This document shows, piece after piece, positions 45,580-58,056 of a stretch of DNA of 64,000 nt. Under the pieces are notes generated by a model that saw nothing but the letters and a program-made list of their open reading frames with translations, was not told where the DNA came from and did not search any database. A program made the translations under genes and the position numbers. The stretch lies in assembly GCA_963422465.1 (NCBI GenBank), contig OY730172.1:310001-374000 (forward strand), given 5' to 3'. Source of the DNA: Lichina pygmaea (lineage: Eukaryota > Ascomycota > Lichinomycetes > Lichinales > Lichinaceae). Numbering within the stretch: position 1 is the first letter of the stretch; every line of letters begins with the position of its first letter.

Positions 45580-46045
45580 TGTTAAGGCCTAGGCTGGAAC
45601 AGCCCAGGTAAGTGAGGGAGAAGTGTTAGTCATGCAGAACAACATCCGACTGATCTGGTGGACAAGCAAGAGCTAAGCGAGGAGCTCGTCCGGTGGACAA
45701 GCAAGAGCTAAGCGAGGAGCTTGTCCGGTGGACGACCAGGAGCTAAGCGAGGAGCTTGTCCGGTGGACAAGCAGGAGCTAAGTGAGGAGCTTGTCCACGC
45801 AAAAGGATGATACCCCTTGAGGAGACCCCCCCCCTTGGGGCATCTGTATAAAGACCCCCAAAGAGCCTGGAGGGATTAGCTCTCCAGGCTGAACACATGC
45901 AAGCAATACAAACCCATCGTACAGAGACAATAGCACAGGAGAGTTACCCCACCTGTCTATTCCTCTACCGAGTCCCTGTCTAGAATCCGCCCACAAAGCA
46001 ACAGACTGTACCGGTTTCTGTGTGAACCCAGCCCGGCCTTTAACA
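45580..46045 (+). repeat. 3' LTR of C2
   Basis: A 466 bp LTR preceded by the purine tract GGAGGGAGGGGATAG. Confidence 0.94.
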
Positions 46046-46102
46046 CTCTAGCAGTCAAAGTCCGATAAAATTCAAGTCAAAAGGCAAGTGGTATGTGATT
46101 CC

Positions 46103-46113
46103 GGGCTCATAAC
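46103..46113 (-). other. Half-tRNA(iMet) primer-binding site of copia element I
   Basis: The plus strand reads GGGCTCATAAC, identical to the anticodon region of fungal initiator tRNA-Met, so the minus-strand element is complementary to it. It abuts the LTR end at 46114 without a gap. Drosophila copia is known to use an internal fragment of the same tRNA. Confidence 0.75.
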
Positions 46114-46284
46114 TGTGGAGTGGTAAAGTGACTGGTCTGCGTGCAATGTCAGTGTTTGTACAGAAGAGGCTTCCAGTGTGTAAGACTCTCTTGATTCTCT
46201 GTGTCATGATCTAGCAGTCTAATATACAGGAAAAATTCTCTTCTTCTCACGTGACCTCGGCTCTGGCAGTGAGTGAGGACTGGT
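46114..46284 (-). repeat. 5' LTR of copia element I, cut off by D3
   Basis: It matches 31013-31206 until GAGGACTGGT, where gamma element D3 begins. The outer end is not found in the window. Confidence 0.78.
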
Positions 46285-46765
46285 TGTTGCAGTCCGTACT
46301 GTACTGTCCTATCCGAGTATAGGATGAGGGTGAGATGTGGAAGGCGGGTTGGTTCTCGCAGGAGAGGAGTGTCAAGGAGTGTGAAGAGGTTTGGTGGAAC
46401 GTGGTGGTGATGACACCTGATCAGTGGCTTCGTACAAGATTGTATTGAAGTAGATCTAGTTGTCTGGATCACAACATGAGTTGAAGATGATTGTTCCATA
46501 AGGGAACTATCACCAGACTATATAGTGCTCAGTCCGTGAGCTCAGTGAGCTCTGCTCACTTTGCTCACTGCTTATGCATGCTGCAGTGAGCTGGGTGAGC
46601 TTTGCTCACTCTGCTCACGCATATGTGTGCTGCGGCGAGCAACCTCTGGTCAGTCTCACCAGTCACGTGACTGCTTCCCGTGTTATGCTGCCTGGTACTT
46701 CTGTCCAGTATCCTGTCTGCTACTATCTGTGAGTGTAAAGACTGTGTTCCTCCTGGGTCGTAACA
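46285..46765 (-). repeat. 3' LTR of D3
   Basis: A 481 bp LTR with fewer 51 bp units than D1. It begins TGTTGCAG on the plus strand and ends GTCGTAACA. Confidence 0.92.
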
Positions 46766-46931
46766 CTATCCTCCTCTCCATCTTTCATCATCTTGATGAA
46801 ACTTGGTCATGTCTCCAAAGTCATGTGCAACTGTTAGCTGAACTCAGCTTGCTGCTCAAATCCATGATCAGGATTTTGTTTCACGTACGCCCTGCGATTT
46901 TTGTGTTTTCTGTGGTCGTCCGTGCTTCCTG

Positions 46932-47123
46932 ATGCTGGGAGAAGATGATAAGTTGAAATGTGCTGCGTGCACTCAGTGTGGGAGGTCTTATGTCTCTGTG
47001 TCTTGGAAATCTCTGAACATATCCCAGGACAACCTTTGTGAGGATGTGGCCGCTGAAGAGGTAACACGCGACGCACTCTTCGAACAACTTGCTGCAGTGC
47101 AAGTTTGTCTGTCTCAGAAGTGA
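46932..47123 (+). CDS. Opposite-strand ORF of gamma element D3
   Basis: This is the D3 version of 38209-38529. The first cluster (CDFCVFCGRPC) lies just upstream of 46932 in the same frame; the second (CAACTQCGRSY) is inside, with the last Cys replaced. The acidic helical tail (NISQDNLCEDVAAEE) is conserved. Confidence 0.5.
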   Translation: MLGEDDKLKCAACTQCGRSYVSVSWKSLNISQDNLCEDVAAEEVTRDALFEQLAAVQVCLSQK

Positions 47124-50100
47124 AAGGTGTTGGAAGGTGCTGAGGTCTGTGCAAGGCAGAAGCTTCAGTGTCTGGTGAAAGAGATGGAGTCAGATGGTGA
47201 GGATTTGACTTGATCAGTTATTGATGTGTCCCTCCTGCAGGCCAAGCTGTTCAGTCCTGCTCCTGCCAAAACTGTCGCAGAAGAAGCTGGCAGCTCGCGA
47301 GGTTCTTGAGTGGTTTCCAGGTATTCTCCAAGTCTGGGTATCCTTTCCACTTGACAAGGTATTGCTGACTTTTCCTAGCCAGGATCTGTTCAACTTCAAA
47401 CTCTTGTTCTTCTTCAGGTTGGTAATGAAATGTCTCCTGCAAGGGTGTGCTCTGGTCGGCTAGTTCAATCATTGATATATGAAAGTTTGGATGGACTCTG
47501 GCATCCCTTGGTAGTTGTATCTTGATGTTGACTGGTCCTGTCTTCTCTTTGACTGAAAATACTCTGACCTTGATATTGTCAAGTTTCTTTGTTTTTAGCT
47601 TTTTTGTTTTCCAATTTTTTGTGAGGAGGTAGACTTTATCCCCCTTCTTTAGCTGAGGTGCCATTTTCAATTTTTTGTCTATTTGACACTGCATTTTTTC
47701 TGAGGTCTCTTGAAGGTAGTGCCTTATCATTGTGTGTGTTTGTCGCAGGAGCTTGTCATGTTGGAGTACTTTCTCTGTGTTCAGTGAAGCTCTGCTTGGC
47801 ATTCCAATGTTCACATGTTGTCCAAAATTGGCAAAGAATAGTGATTCCTTTGTTGAATCTGATCTGTGCTGGTTGATTGCCAGCTGTGCCACCGGTAATA
47901 ACTGTACCCAATTGCTGTGGGTCTGGTTGATGTAATACTGCAAGTAAGTCTCCAGGACTTGGTTTGCTTGCTCTGTCTGGCTGTCTGTCTGTGGGTGATA
48001 GGCTGTAGACATTTTGGGTTTTGTTCCCATGGCTGCACTGATTGTCTTCCAGTAATTGGATGTGAAGAGTTTGTCTCTGTCTGTAATGATCATGATTGGA
48101 ACTCTGTGGTCTCTGACCAATCTGTCCAGTAAGAGGTGTCCCAACTGTTCTGCTGTGTGGGTCTCCTTGAATAGTACCACTATCAGGTATTTCGTGAATC
48201 TGTCCACTATCACCATAATCAAGTTATAGGTGATTCCTGTGACTGGGTCTTTGGACTTGGGTAGCTTTGTGATGAAGTCCATTGACACATCTTCCCACAG
48301 GCCTCTTGGTATCATGTTCGGGTGTCCTTCTCCATATGGCTTGTGTCTTCCATGTTTGTTTTTCTGGCACAGTAGACATTTGCTGATGTAGCTTGTGACA
48401 TGTTGTCAGAGATTGATGACATTGTTCCCTGCCAGTTGGATAAGGTCTGTGGTCTTGGTGATTCCTGGGTGACTATGTGCTGGGTTGTCATGGTAGTTCC
48501 TTATTAATTCTTCAGTGTCTTCTGCTGTGAGCTTGTTGATCTGTGGTCAAGGCACCAGGTTTCCTTGCTGGTCCTGCTATAAGATTGTTCCTTGGTGTTC
48601 ATCATCTTCCATGTGGTCTTTTTGTCAGCTTAGTGTGTCTGCTCTCCTGTTGTCTTGTCTGGGGGTGTACAAGATCTTGAACTTGTGTTGCCCTAGGAGT
48701 TCAGCCCATCTGACTTGTCGTCTGTTCAGCTTCTTGGTTGTCGTGAACGTTGTCAGATTCTTGTGGTCTGTGAGAATGGTGAGTTCGGAACTGCTTTCCG
48801 TGTACACTCTCCAGTGTTCAAGTGTGTTAACAACTGCCAGTAGCTCTTTGTTGTGGATGTCATAGTTCTGTTCTGCTTGTGTCATCTTCCGTGAGTAGTA
48901 GGCAACTGGGTGCCACTTGTCGTCTGCCTGTTGGCATAAACATGCTCCCACTGCTTGGTCTGAAGCGTCTGTTTCAATTTGTGTCAGTTGGCCTGCCTTG
49001 AAGTTGAGGAGAACTGGTTCCTTGGTGCAAGTCTCCTTGAGCTGTTAGAGTACTTTTTGTTGTCTCTCTGTCCACCGGTACTCCACGTTCTTCTTCGTGA
49101 GTTCTGTCAGTGGTGTTGCCATCTGTGAATAGTTCTTGATGAACTGTCAGTTGAAGTTGGCAAATCCTAGGAAGGCTTGTACTTCCTTAACTGATGTCAG
49201 TGTTGGCTATTGTTGAATCACTTTGATTTTCTCAGGGTTGATCTTGATCCCTTTGATTCCTATAATGTATCTGAGGAATTCAATTTCCGGTTTGTTGAAC
49301 TTGCATTTCTTTGGGTTGAGCTTGAGCCCTGCCTCTTGTGGGTATCGTAGAACATCCTTCACATGTTTGGTATGTTCCTGTTGCGTGTTCGAGTAGACAA
49401 GAATGTTGTCCAAGTAGGTGATAGCTGTTTGGTCTAGGTGTGCTCTGATGATGTTGTTGATCAATACTTGACATGTTGCTGGTGTGTTCGTGAGTCCGAA
49501 TAGCATAACCAGATACTTGTAGTGTCCATATCAGGTTCTGAAGGCTGTCTTCCATTCTTCTCCTTCTTTCATGTGTATCAGGTTGTATGCTTCTTTCAAG
49601 TCCAGCTTGGTGAAGGTTGTAGCTTGGCTGATCCTGTCTTGCAGTTCCTTTGCATTTGGCAACAGGTATCAGTTTTTGATGGTAATGTTGTTGAGTTTCC
49701 TGTAGTCCACACAAAGTCAAAGACTTCTGTCTTTCTTTAGTGTAAATAGTATCAGATATCCTGCTGGTGATTGAGATTCTCGAATGAAACTCTTTTTCAG
49801 GTTCTCCTCCAGGTACTCGCGAAGTACTTGGAGCTCTTTCTCTGATAACTGGTAAATTGGTCCAAATCCTGGCTCTGTCTCTGGTTGCAACTTGATCTCA
49901 TGATCCCAAGCTTAGTGCTTAGGCAACACTGCTGTTGTTGTCTCTTTCTGAAAGAGGTTATCATACCCAGGTCAGTACTCTTCAGAGATCTCCAGAGGGT
50001 TAACAACTTCCTCTCTCTTCATCTCTGACTGTTTAGCCACCTGGTTCCGGGGTGTGCCTGTCGAGGCGGACCTCTTCTCTTGAGAGTTGTCCTTTCTGTT

Positions 50101-51421
50101 GGTGAGGTTCCACTGAGGACTCCTTCCCTCATCTGTCCACACCTTCTGCGGCTGGTAACAGGTCTGAGCTACGTTGTTAGTGCAGTTCCTAAATGTGAGT
50201 ACTCCTGTCCTCCAGTTAACAACTGGGTTGTGCTTCTTTAGCCAAGGCATCCCCAAATAGATATCCTGAGTAGCCAACTTGATGATATCAAGGTGGATCC
50301 TTTCAGCATAGTGTCCGGTAACTATTTCCATTGGCTGCGTCTTGTGGCAGACTAGCTCTGTCTGTCCATTTGCCATCGCAAGCTGATAGGGCTGCCACTT
50401 GTGTCTTCTTCCAGTGCTGAGGGTGTCGTAAAATTGTCTTGAAATGTAGTTTCCACTGGCTCCAGAATCAACAAGCGCGTATGCCTGTACTGGCGTGTTG
50501 GTGTGTAGTGACAAAGGCAATCGCAGGTGCTTTGCGTTGCTAGGGGTCATGTTGTTGAGCTCCCGATGTCGCCCCTTGATAAGGGAGTTCAATCTTTTCC
50601 TGATTGAAGTGTCTTTCCACTGACTGGGCAATGGGTCCAGCCATTCCCATCAGTTCTGAGGAATCTGTTCATGAATTTGTCTTGCTGATGCTTGTCACAT
50701 CCAGACTTGAGGCAGTACTACCAATTGTTGACGTAGCAGTTGTGGTTGTTGCCTTGCTGTAGGAACATGAGGTGTTCGTGCCAATCATGTGTGTGCCCGG
50801 GGAATGCGGTGTGTTGGTGTTTGTCCCAGAGATAGGTCTCACACACATCCTTCTTGCAGTTGACCCAATGTTTGTGGCAGGTGGCGTGGTAGGGTGAATG
50901 CCCTCCGTATCTTTGTAGCTGTTCGTGGTAGGTGCAGTAGTGCTTCGTGCAGAACCTCCACTGTAGTTCACCATGCCGTAGGTTTTGTGGGTCCATGCTG
51001 TAAGCATAGCTTCCTTGCAGTATTTCTTCTTTGATAGACACAGGTTCGTCTCAGTCCCTATCAGAGGTGGTTAAGGGCTCCTGTCCCTTGTCCTGACCTG
51101 TCTGTTCTGGTAGGTCCTTGCCTCCTGATGTTGCCAGTTGGTGGGCTGCTTCCAATGTCTGGTTGTACTTGTCCTATTGTTTGAGGGATAGCTGCACCTC
51201 TCCTGGTGGGTCCTCTGGCTTGATGACATTCCAGTCTCCATCAAGCGTATTAAGTTGCTGTCAGTGCACCTCGCCATGTGGCCTAGCTTGCCACAGGCAT
51301 AGCACTTCAGTGCTTTCCCCTTCTTGTTGTTCCTTCCCTTTGTGAACCTTCCCTTGTGGTGGACTGCATCCAGTTCCATGGGTGCATAGCCACATAGGTT
51401 ATGTGGTGGTGCCTTGTTAGG

Positions 51422-51688
51422 TGTCACAGTTCTGGCCCAGTTGCATATCTGGCACAAGTCACACACCTTGCCGGGAAGTTCCATCTGCACTGTTGCCTGT
51501 TTGCTCCGCTGTATCCCCTGCCTATAAGAACTCCTCCTGCTCCCCCAGCTTCTTCTCTTCTTCTTTTCTCTTTTCCTTCCTTGTCTTTCATCTTGTACAT
51601 CAATCCAAGTCTCAAGTCTCAAGCCAAGTCAGGTCAAGGTTACTGAATCAGTTAGGCTTGAGTTCTGCTCTGCCATTGCCTTGTCACA
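51422..51688 (+). repeat. 5' LTR of E
   Basis: A 267 bp LTR, TGTCACAG to TTGTCACA, with CCTATAAG as TATA box. The primer-site candidate ACGAAAGAC is at 51691-51699. Confidence 0.95.
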
Positions 51689-54600
51689 CTACGAAAGACC
51701 TACCCAACTATAACACACTTCACCAAGCCACGTTCACGTCCTTGTCATGTCTCAACAACCAGACCAAGCCATGCCAGTTGCTGGAAATAACAAGTTCCTT
51801 CAAAACATGTTTGCAGAGTTCATGCGAATTTAAGCTACTAACACTACTCCCAAGTCCAAGTCCGAACACACTGCTGACCCAGAGATCTTCAGTGGCAATG
51901 GCGGAAACACGGAAATCACGCATGAGAAGCTTGAGAGCTTCATCATGTCACTGTCACTCAAGATGACACTCAACGCTGACCGGTACCCCACGGAAACATC
52001 GTGGATTGTGTACGTCTTTTCACGCACAACTGGCACTGCGCAGTCCTACATCTCAGCTAAGATCACGGCTGGCCAGTACATTGACTTGCACAACATTGTC
52101 CAAGATCTCCGGAATACCTTCTCTGACCCAGACCCAGAGTTCCTAGCTCAGAGGAAGCTCATCGCCTTGTGTCAGGCCAACTGTTCCTTTGCCGAGTTCT
52201 TCACAGAGTTCAATCAGTATGCTCCACGCACAGACTTCAACGACAAGGTCTTGAAGTGCCATCTTCGATGCGCTGTCTCTGAAGAGCTTGCCAAGCAGCT
52301 TGTCAGCATCAACCTCAAGGACATCAGCTATCAGAAGCTTGTTGAGGAATGCCAGCTGCAGGACAACCAGTTGCGTGCCACTTCTGCCAACTCTTGCTGT
52401 CCATGTCAAGCACCTCCCACCCAAGCCTCAGTTCCACAGTCAGGAGCTTCAGTTCTGTGTCCAGGGTTCATCAAGCCAGCCTTCACGCCACAGCCACCAA
52501 GTCCTACCATGGATCTCAGCCACTCTAAGCTGACGCCAGAAGAGTGAGAACATCACTGAAGCAAAGGCCTCTGCTTCTACTGTGGGAACCAAGGTCACGT
52601 CTCAACCTTCTGTCTAGTGAAAAGCATGCCTGTTGTTGCCACCACCACAACCACCACCAAGTCTGCCACTGTTGAGACTACTCCAGAGTCGGAAAACAAG
52701 TAGTCCTTGGTCATCGTCGTGCCCAAGGACATGAAAAGGATCTCCATATTGGCTATCTGTCTCCAGACCAGCAATTGGACAGCAAGTGCTTGTTTCTTCC
52801 TTGTATTCTAGATGGGAAATTCAAGTGCAATACTCTTATTGACTCTGGCTGTTCAGCATTTGGCTGCATTGGTGCTTCCTTTGCGCAATCTCTTCACCAA
52901 GAACCTCTCCCCTACCCACGCACATTGTGATTGTTTGATAGCAAGACGTCACAAACCACACATCTCGCCAAGACAATCATGACCACAGCACATGGCGTGC
53001 ACCAGGAAGAAGTCTCTCTCTTTGTGTCTCCTGGTCTTCACTATGATGTGATTCTGGGGATGCCATGGCTCCAGAAGCACAGGCCACACATTGATTGGAC
53101 AAACACCTCAATCATGTTCAAGTCAGATCACTGCTGATCTGCATGCCTCAAGTCAAACAATAGCTATCCAATCTCTTTGGATCTTGAAGCCAAGACATCT
53201 GCTGGAAAGTCTCAGGATCCCAAGCCCCTTTCTGCCACGCCAATCCCCATCAATGCTGCCGCATTTTCTCTCCTTGCTGCCAAGCCAGATCACCAGATGT
53301 TCAGTGTTTCTCTGAGAGACATTGAGCAGGTGTTAAAGCCAAAGAAGTGTGTGGATCCTGCCACACTTCTCCCTGCTCAGTACCACAAGTTCCTGGATGT
53401 CTTCAGTAAGGATGACGCTGACAAGCTTCCTCCTCTACACCCAGGAGTTGACCACAAGATCAAGATGGAACCAGGAACCCAGGCACCCTCTGGACCTCTG
53501 TACAGCATGAGCAGAGAAGAACTTGAAGTTCTCAAGAAGTACCTGACAGAGAACCTGAACAAGGGCTTCATTCAAGCATCTTCATCACCTACTGCTGCAC
53601 CAGTCCTTTTTGTCAAGAAGCCAGGAGGTGGATTGTGTTTCTGTGTAGACTACAGAGCACTCAACACCATCACCATCAAGAACTGTTACCCCCTGCCACT
53701 GATCCGGGAGATGTTGGACTAGCTTTGCAAAGCTGTGTGGTACACCAAGCTTGACATTGTTGGTGCCTTCAACTGTATCCGGATGAAGGAAGGTGAAGAA
53801 TGGAAGACTGTGTTTCGCACACACTCAGGCCTCTACGAATACCTTGTCATGCCCTTTGGTCTTGCCAATACTCCAAGCATGTTCCAGAACTACATCAATG
53901 ATGTTTTGGGACCTGACATCCTTGACATCTTTGGCACTGCCTATGTGGATGACATCCTTGTCTACAGTCAGACACTCAAGAAACACCAGAAGCACGTCAA
54001 GCTTGTTCTCAGTTGACTACAAGATGCAAGCCTACAAGTTGACATCTCCAAGTGCGACTTTGAAGTGCATCAAGTCAAGTACCTTGGCCTCATCATTCAG
54101 TCTGCCACTGAAGACAGCCAACCCAGATCTGTGAGTATGGACCCAGCCAAGACTGACGCCATCAAGGAGTGGAAGCCTCCTGCCAGTCTCAAGGAAGTGC
54201 AGAGCTTCATTGCCTTTGCAAACTTCTACCACCGGTTCATCAAAGACTTTGCCAAGCTTGCATCCCCACTCACAGCTCTGACCAAGAAGAATGTTGCCTT
54301 CAAGTGGGAAACCCCAGAGCAGTGCTTGTTTGAAAGCATCAAGAAGGTGTTCAGCACTGCACCCATCCTGCAGCACTTTGATCTGGAGAAGGAGTGTGTT
54401 GTTAAGACTGACACTTCTGACTACATCTCTGGTGCTGTCCTGTCACAGCCAGACCATGAAGGAGTTCTACGCCCTGTTGCCTTCTTGTCACGCCACCACC
54501 TGCCAGCAGAATGCAACTACAAGATCTACGACAAGGAGTTGCTGGCAATTGTCTGTGTCTTTGAAGAATGGTGAGCAGAGCTTGAAGGATCTCCAGAACC

Positions 54601-56464
54601 TGTCAAGGTGATCTCTGATCACAAGAACTTGGAGTACTTCATGTCGTCAAAGTGCCTTTCCCACTGTCAAGCCTGTTGGAGCAAGTTCTTGTCACACTTC
54701 AATTTCAAGATCAGCTACTGTCCAGGCAGTCAGTGCAAGGCCGACACCCTCACTTGATGTTCCCAAGACCTCCTGTCAGACAGTGATCCCTGTCAAGACT
54801 TCATGGAGCAAGTCGTCCTCAAGCCCAAGAATCTTGCATATTCAGAGGTTCAAGTCAAGCCCATCCAGATCCTGAGATGTTCAGAAGCTGCACTAGTTGA
54901 CACTGAACCTAGTGCTGCACCTCTTTCAGACATCATCCAAGCTGCCTATAACAACCTTGCTGAAGGTGATCCTGTGGCAACAGTGTCACAGATGCTAAGG
55001 GATGGTGTCAGGCACAGTCAAGAAGTGTCTCTCTCAGACTGCAGCTTGGAAAATGACTGTCTCTTCTACAAGAACTGACTCTGGATCCCTGAGAACAATA
55101 AGCTACACCTACACCTGTTCCAAGAAGCCCATGACCAAGCAATGGCTGGCCACACTGGGATTGCCAAGACCCACAATCTCCTGTCTTGTTAGTACTATTG
55201 GCCAAAGATGGTGAACATCATACAGCAGTACATCAGGAATTATCATGTCTGCGCTCAAGCAAAGCCTGCCCGTGATTGCCAAGGAGAGCTGCTGTCTCTT
55301 CCCATACCTCAGCAATGTTGGCAGGATCTGGCTATGGATTTCATTACTGACTTGCCCAAGTCAAGAGATGCCTGCTTCCCTGGTGCCAAGCACATCTGGG
55401 TCATCACTGACTGTCTTACCAAAGAACACCACTTTGTGCTATGTGCTGAGATGACAACCTCGCATCTTGTCCGGATGTTCATCCAGTTTGTTGTCTGTAC
55501 CCATGGCTTGCCCAGGAGCATTGTCTCAGACAGAGGAGGTCAGTTTGTCAGCTCATTCTGGAAAGCACTCTGTGCCCATCTTGACATCATGCTACGACTA
55601 TCCTCAGGACACCACCCAGAGACAGATGGTCAGACAGAACAAGAAAATCAGAAGCTTGAATGCTACCTGAGATCCTATGTCAACTATCTCCGAGATGACT
55701 GGGTCCAATGGCTTCCTCTGGCAGAGTTCACGCAGAACAACTCCCAGTCTGATTCCTCTGACATGTCACTGTTCTTTGCCAACAAAGGGTTCCATCCACA
55801 GCTCAGCATCACACCCACAAGTGAAGCCTGCAACCAAGATGCTATGGAAATCTCTGGAGAAATGACGCAGATTCTGGAACAGTTGCAAGCTGAACTCCAA
55901 CTATCCCAGGAAGCTCAAGCTCACGCCACCAATTTGCATTGAGTCCTGTCACTGTCCTATCAAACTGGAGATCTTGTTTGGCTGAATACCAAGAACATCA
56001 GGATATGCCACCCATGCAAAAAGCTTGACAACAAGTGGATTGGACCATTCAAGGTGTTGAAGACAGTCGGAAGCCATGCCTGCCATCTGGAGCTTCCACA
56101 CACTCTCAAGATCCACCCTGTCTTTCACGTTTCCCTTCTACGTCTGACATCTGCTAATCCTATCCCTGGCCAATCAAATGAACACCCTGGCCCTGTCATT
56201 GGTCAAGACACAGATGAAGAGTTCCAGGTTGAAGAAATCCTTGACTCCAAGCCAGCAATGTCTTGACAGAAGTTCAAGTACCTGGTCAAATAGTCTGGAT
56301 GGCCAATTGAAGATGCCACTAAAGAGCCTATTGAGCATCTTGACAACGCCAAAGACACCATCTACAACTTCCATGAGAAATACCCAAGGAAACCACAGCC
56401 ACGGAACTATGCCCACGAGCGGCCTGAGGCTCACAGGAGTTCGCCATGTGAAGGAGGGGGGTAA

Positions 56465-56731
56465 TGTCACAGTTCTGGCCCAGTTGCATATCTGGCACAA
56501 GTCACGCACCTTGCTGGGAAGTTCCATCTGCACTGTTGCCTGTTTGCTCTGCTGTATCCCCTGCCTATAAGAACTTCTCCTGCTCCCCCAGCTTCTTTTC
56601 TTCTTCTTTTCTCTTTTCCTTTCTTGTCTTTCGTCTTGTACATCAATCCAAGTCTCAAGTCTCAAGCCAAGTCAGGTCAAGGTTACTGAATCAGTTAGGC
56701 TCGAGTTCTGCTCTGCCATTGCCTTGTCACA
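56465..56731 (+). repeat. 3' LTR of E
   Basis: A 267 bp LTR preceded by GAAGGAGGGGGGTAA. GTCTTTCGT at 56626-56634 is the complement of the primer-site candidate. Confidence 0.95.
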
Positions 56732-57399
56732 TTAGGCAACTTGTAGTGGTTGCTCACATGCCATGCGGGGTGGCTGTGTCCTCTGTTGTGGTGTTTCTCC
56801 ATCACTCACTTGAATAGCTTGTCGTCGATGTTGATTGCTTGTGCGATGAGCTTGTCCAGTGTGTCGACCGCTTGTCTGTTGAAGGTGATTTCATCCTTCA
56901 TGTTTTCTTTGAGTCCACGTCAGTACATGACCATCAGGGTGTTGTTGTCCCAGTCAGTCAGTACTGAGTATTGCTTGAACTGCGTGGTGTACTTGGCAGT
57001 GGAGCGTTGTTGCTTGATGTGCTGGATCATTCGTATAGCCACTTTGTCTTTGTTAGATAGTCCAAGGATTTTTCTGACTTTGTCCCTGAATCACGTCCAT
57101 TTTGTCATCCATTGTGTTGTGCCGTCACGGTCTCCATCTCCTGAGAGGTATTTGTTGACGTAGGACTTGATCCATCAATGAGCATTGCCTCTCATGTAAG
57201 TGGCTGCAAAGAGGGGCCACTTCTCCTTAGGCAGCTTTGTCTCTGGTTGGAATTGAAAGTAGACTTGGAGTTGTATGAGCCAGTCATCGACCTTGTTTCT
57301 TTCACTGTAGAACAGGTCTGGCTTGGCGACGCTAATCTTTCCATCTGGGAATCCGGGGTTGGTTGCTCCTGAGGTACTTATCCTTGAGGGTCTTCAAAG

Positions 57400-57789
57400 T
57401 GCTGCAGTCTGTACTGTACTGTCCTATCCGAGTATAGGATGAGGGCGAGATGTGGAAGGCAGGTTGGTTCTCGCAGGAGAGGAGTGTCAAGGAGTGTGAA
57501 GGGGTTTGGTGGAATGTGGTGGTGATGACACCTGATCAGTGGCTTCGTACAAGATTGTATTGAAGTAGATCTAGTTGTCTGGATGACAACATGAGTTGAA
57601 GACAATCGTTCCATAAGGGAACTATCACCGGACTATATAGTGCTGCGTCCATGAGCTCAGTGAGCTCTGCTCACTTTGCTCACTGCTTATGCATGCTGCA
57701 GCAAGCTGGGTGAGCTTTGCTCACTCTGCTCACACATATGCGTGCTGTGGCGAGCAACCCCTGGTCGGTCTCGCCGGTCACGTGACTGC
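57400..57789 (-). repeat. 5' LTR of D3, truncated
   Basis: It matches the inner part of the gamma LTRs up to GTCACGTGACTGC. The outer hundred or so bases are absent because F starts at 57790. Confidence 0.85.
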
Positions 57790-58056
57790 TGTGACGAGGC
57801 AATGGCAGAGCAGAACTCAAGCCTAACTGATTCAGTAACCTTGACCTGACTTGGCTTGAGACTTGAGACTTGGATTGATGTACAAGACAAAAGACAAGGA
57901 AGGAAAAGAGAAAAGAAGAAGAAAAGAAGCTGGGGGAGTAGGAGAAGTTCTTATAGGCAGGGGATACAGCGGAGCAAACAGGCAACAGTGCAGATAGAAT
58001 TTCCCGGCAAGGTGTGTGACTTGTGCCAGATATGCAACTGGGCCAGAACTGTGACA
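57790..58056 (-). repeat. 3' LTR of F
   Basis: A 267 bp LTR joined directly to the truncated D3 LTR. Confidence 0.93.

Larger units (their letters stand above)
39744..46045 (+). mobile_element. Beta-family Ty3/gypsy chromovirus copy C2, both LTRs present
   Basis: A 6302 bp element with CTCTA at 39739-39743 and 46046-46050. In order: gag (about 40248-40814), CCHC knuckle (about 41009-41050), Cys/His linker (41304-41594), protease (near 41720-41790), RT (about 42200-42950), RNase H (about 43080-43500), integrase (43586-44731), chromodomain (about 44820-44950) and an opposite-strand ORF (44946-45518). The LTRs differ at about 27 of 466 positions by eye, nearly all transitions. It inserted into the 5' part of copia element I. 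The polyprotein is broken in several places. Confidence 0.95.
31013..46284 (-). mobile_element. Ty1/copia-type element I, split by D1, C2 and D3
   Basis: The copia-derived pieces are 31013-32606, 39150-39743 and 46046-46284. They read on the minus strand as 5' LTR (46114-46284, cut off by D3), primer site (46103-46113), gag first half (about 39220-39678), gag second half with a zinc-knuckle-like CVCGQEHRSSDC and a protease with ILDSGAGVHVC (about 32575-31700), a Thr/Asp/Ser repeat region and the 3' LTR (31013-31206). Integrase, RT and RNase H are absent, so it is non-autonomous or internally deleted. It lies in H. The three insertions post-date it. Confidence 0.85.
51422..56731 (+). mobile_element. 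Alpha-family Ty3/gypsy chromovirus copy E, both LTRs present
   Basis: A 5310 bp element with TTAGG at 51417-51421 and 56732-56736, inserted in D3 gag. In order: gag (about 51747-52547), CCHC knuckle (about 52565-52612), protease (about 52800-53137), RT (about 53177-54100), RNase H (about 54130-54800), integrase (about 55208-55942), chromodomain (about 56210-56400) and a purine tract before the 3' LTR. The two LTRs differ at 8 of 267 positions by eye, all transitions, so it is the youngest datable insertion here. It is broken in several places. Confidence 0.95.
46285..57789 (-). mobile_element. Gamma-family chromovirus copy D3, split by alpha element E
   Basis: The 3' LTR is 46285-46765. Internal sequence runs 46766-51421 and 56737-57399. 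The partial 5' LTR is 57400-57789. E (51422-56731) sits inside gag with a TTAGG duplication. On the minus strand the order is gag (57390 downwards, continued at 51416), CCHC knuckle (near 51290), Cys/His repeats (50718-51041), protease (near 50470), RT (about 50006-49207), RNase H (about 49130-48625), integrase (about 48600-47700) and chromodomain (near 47350). An opposite-strand ORF lies at 46932-47123. It is broken in many places. The outer end of the 5' LTR is missing at the junction with F. Confidence 0.92.
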
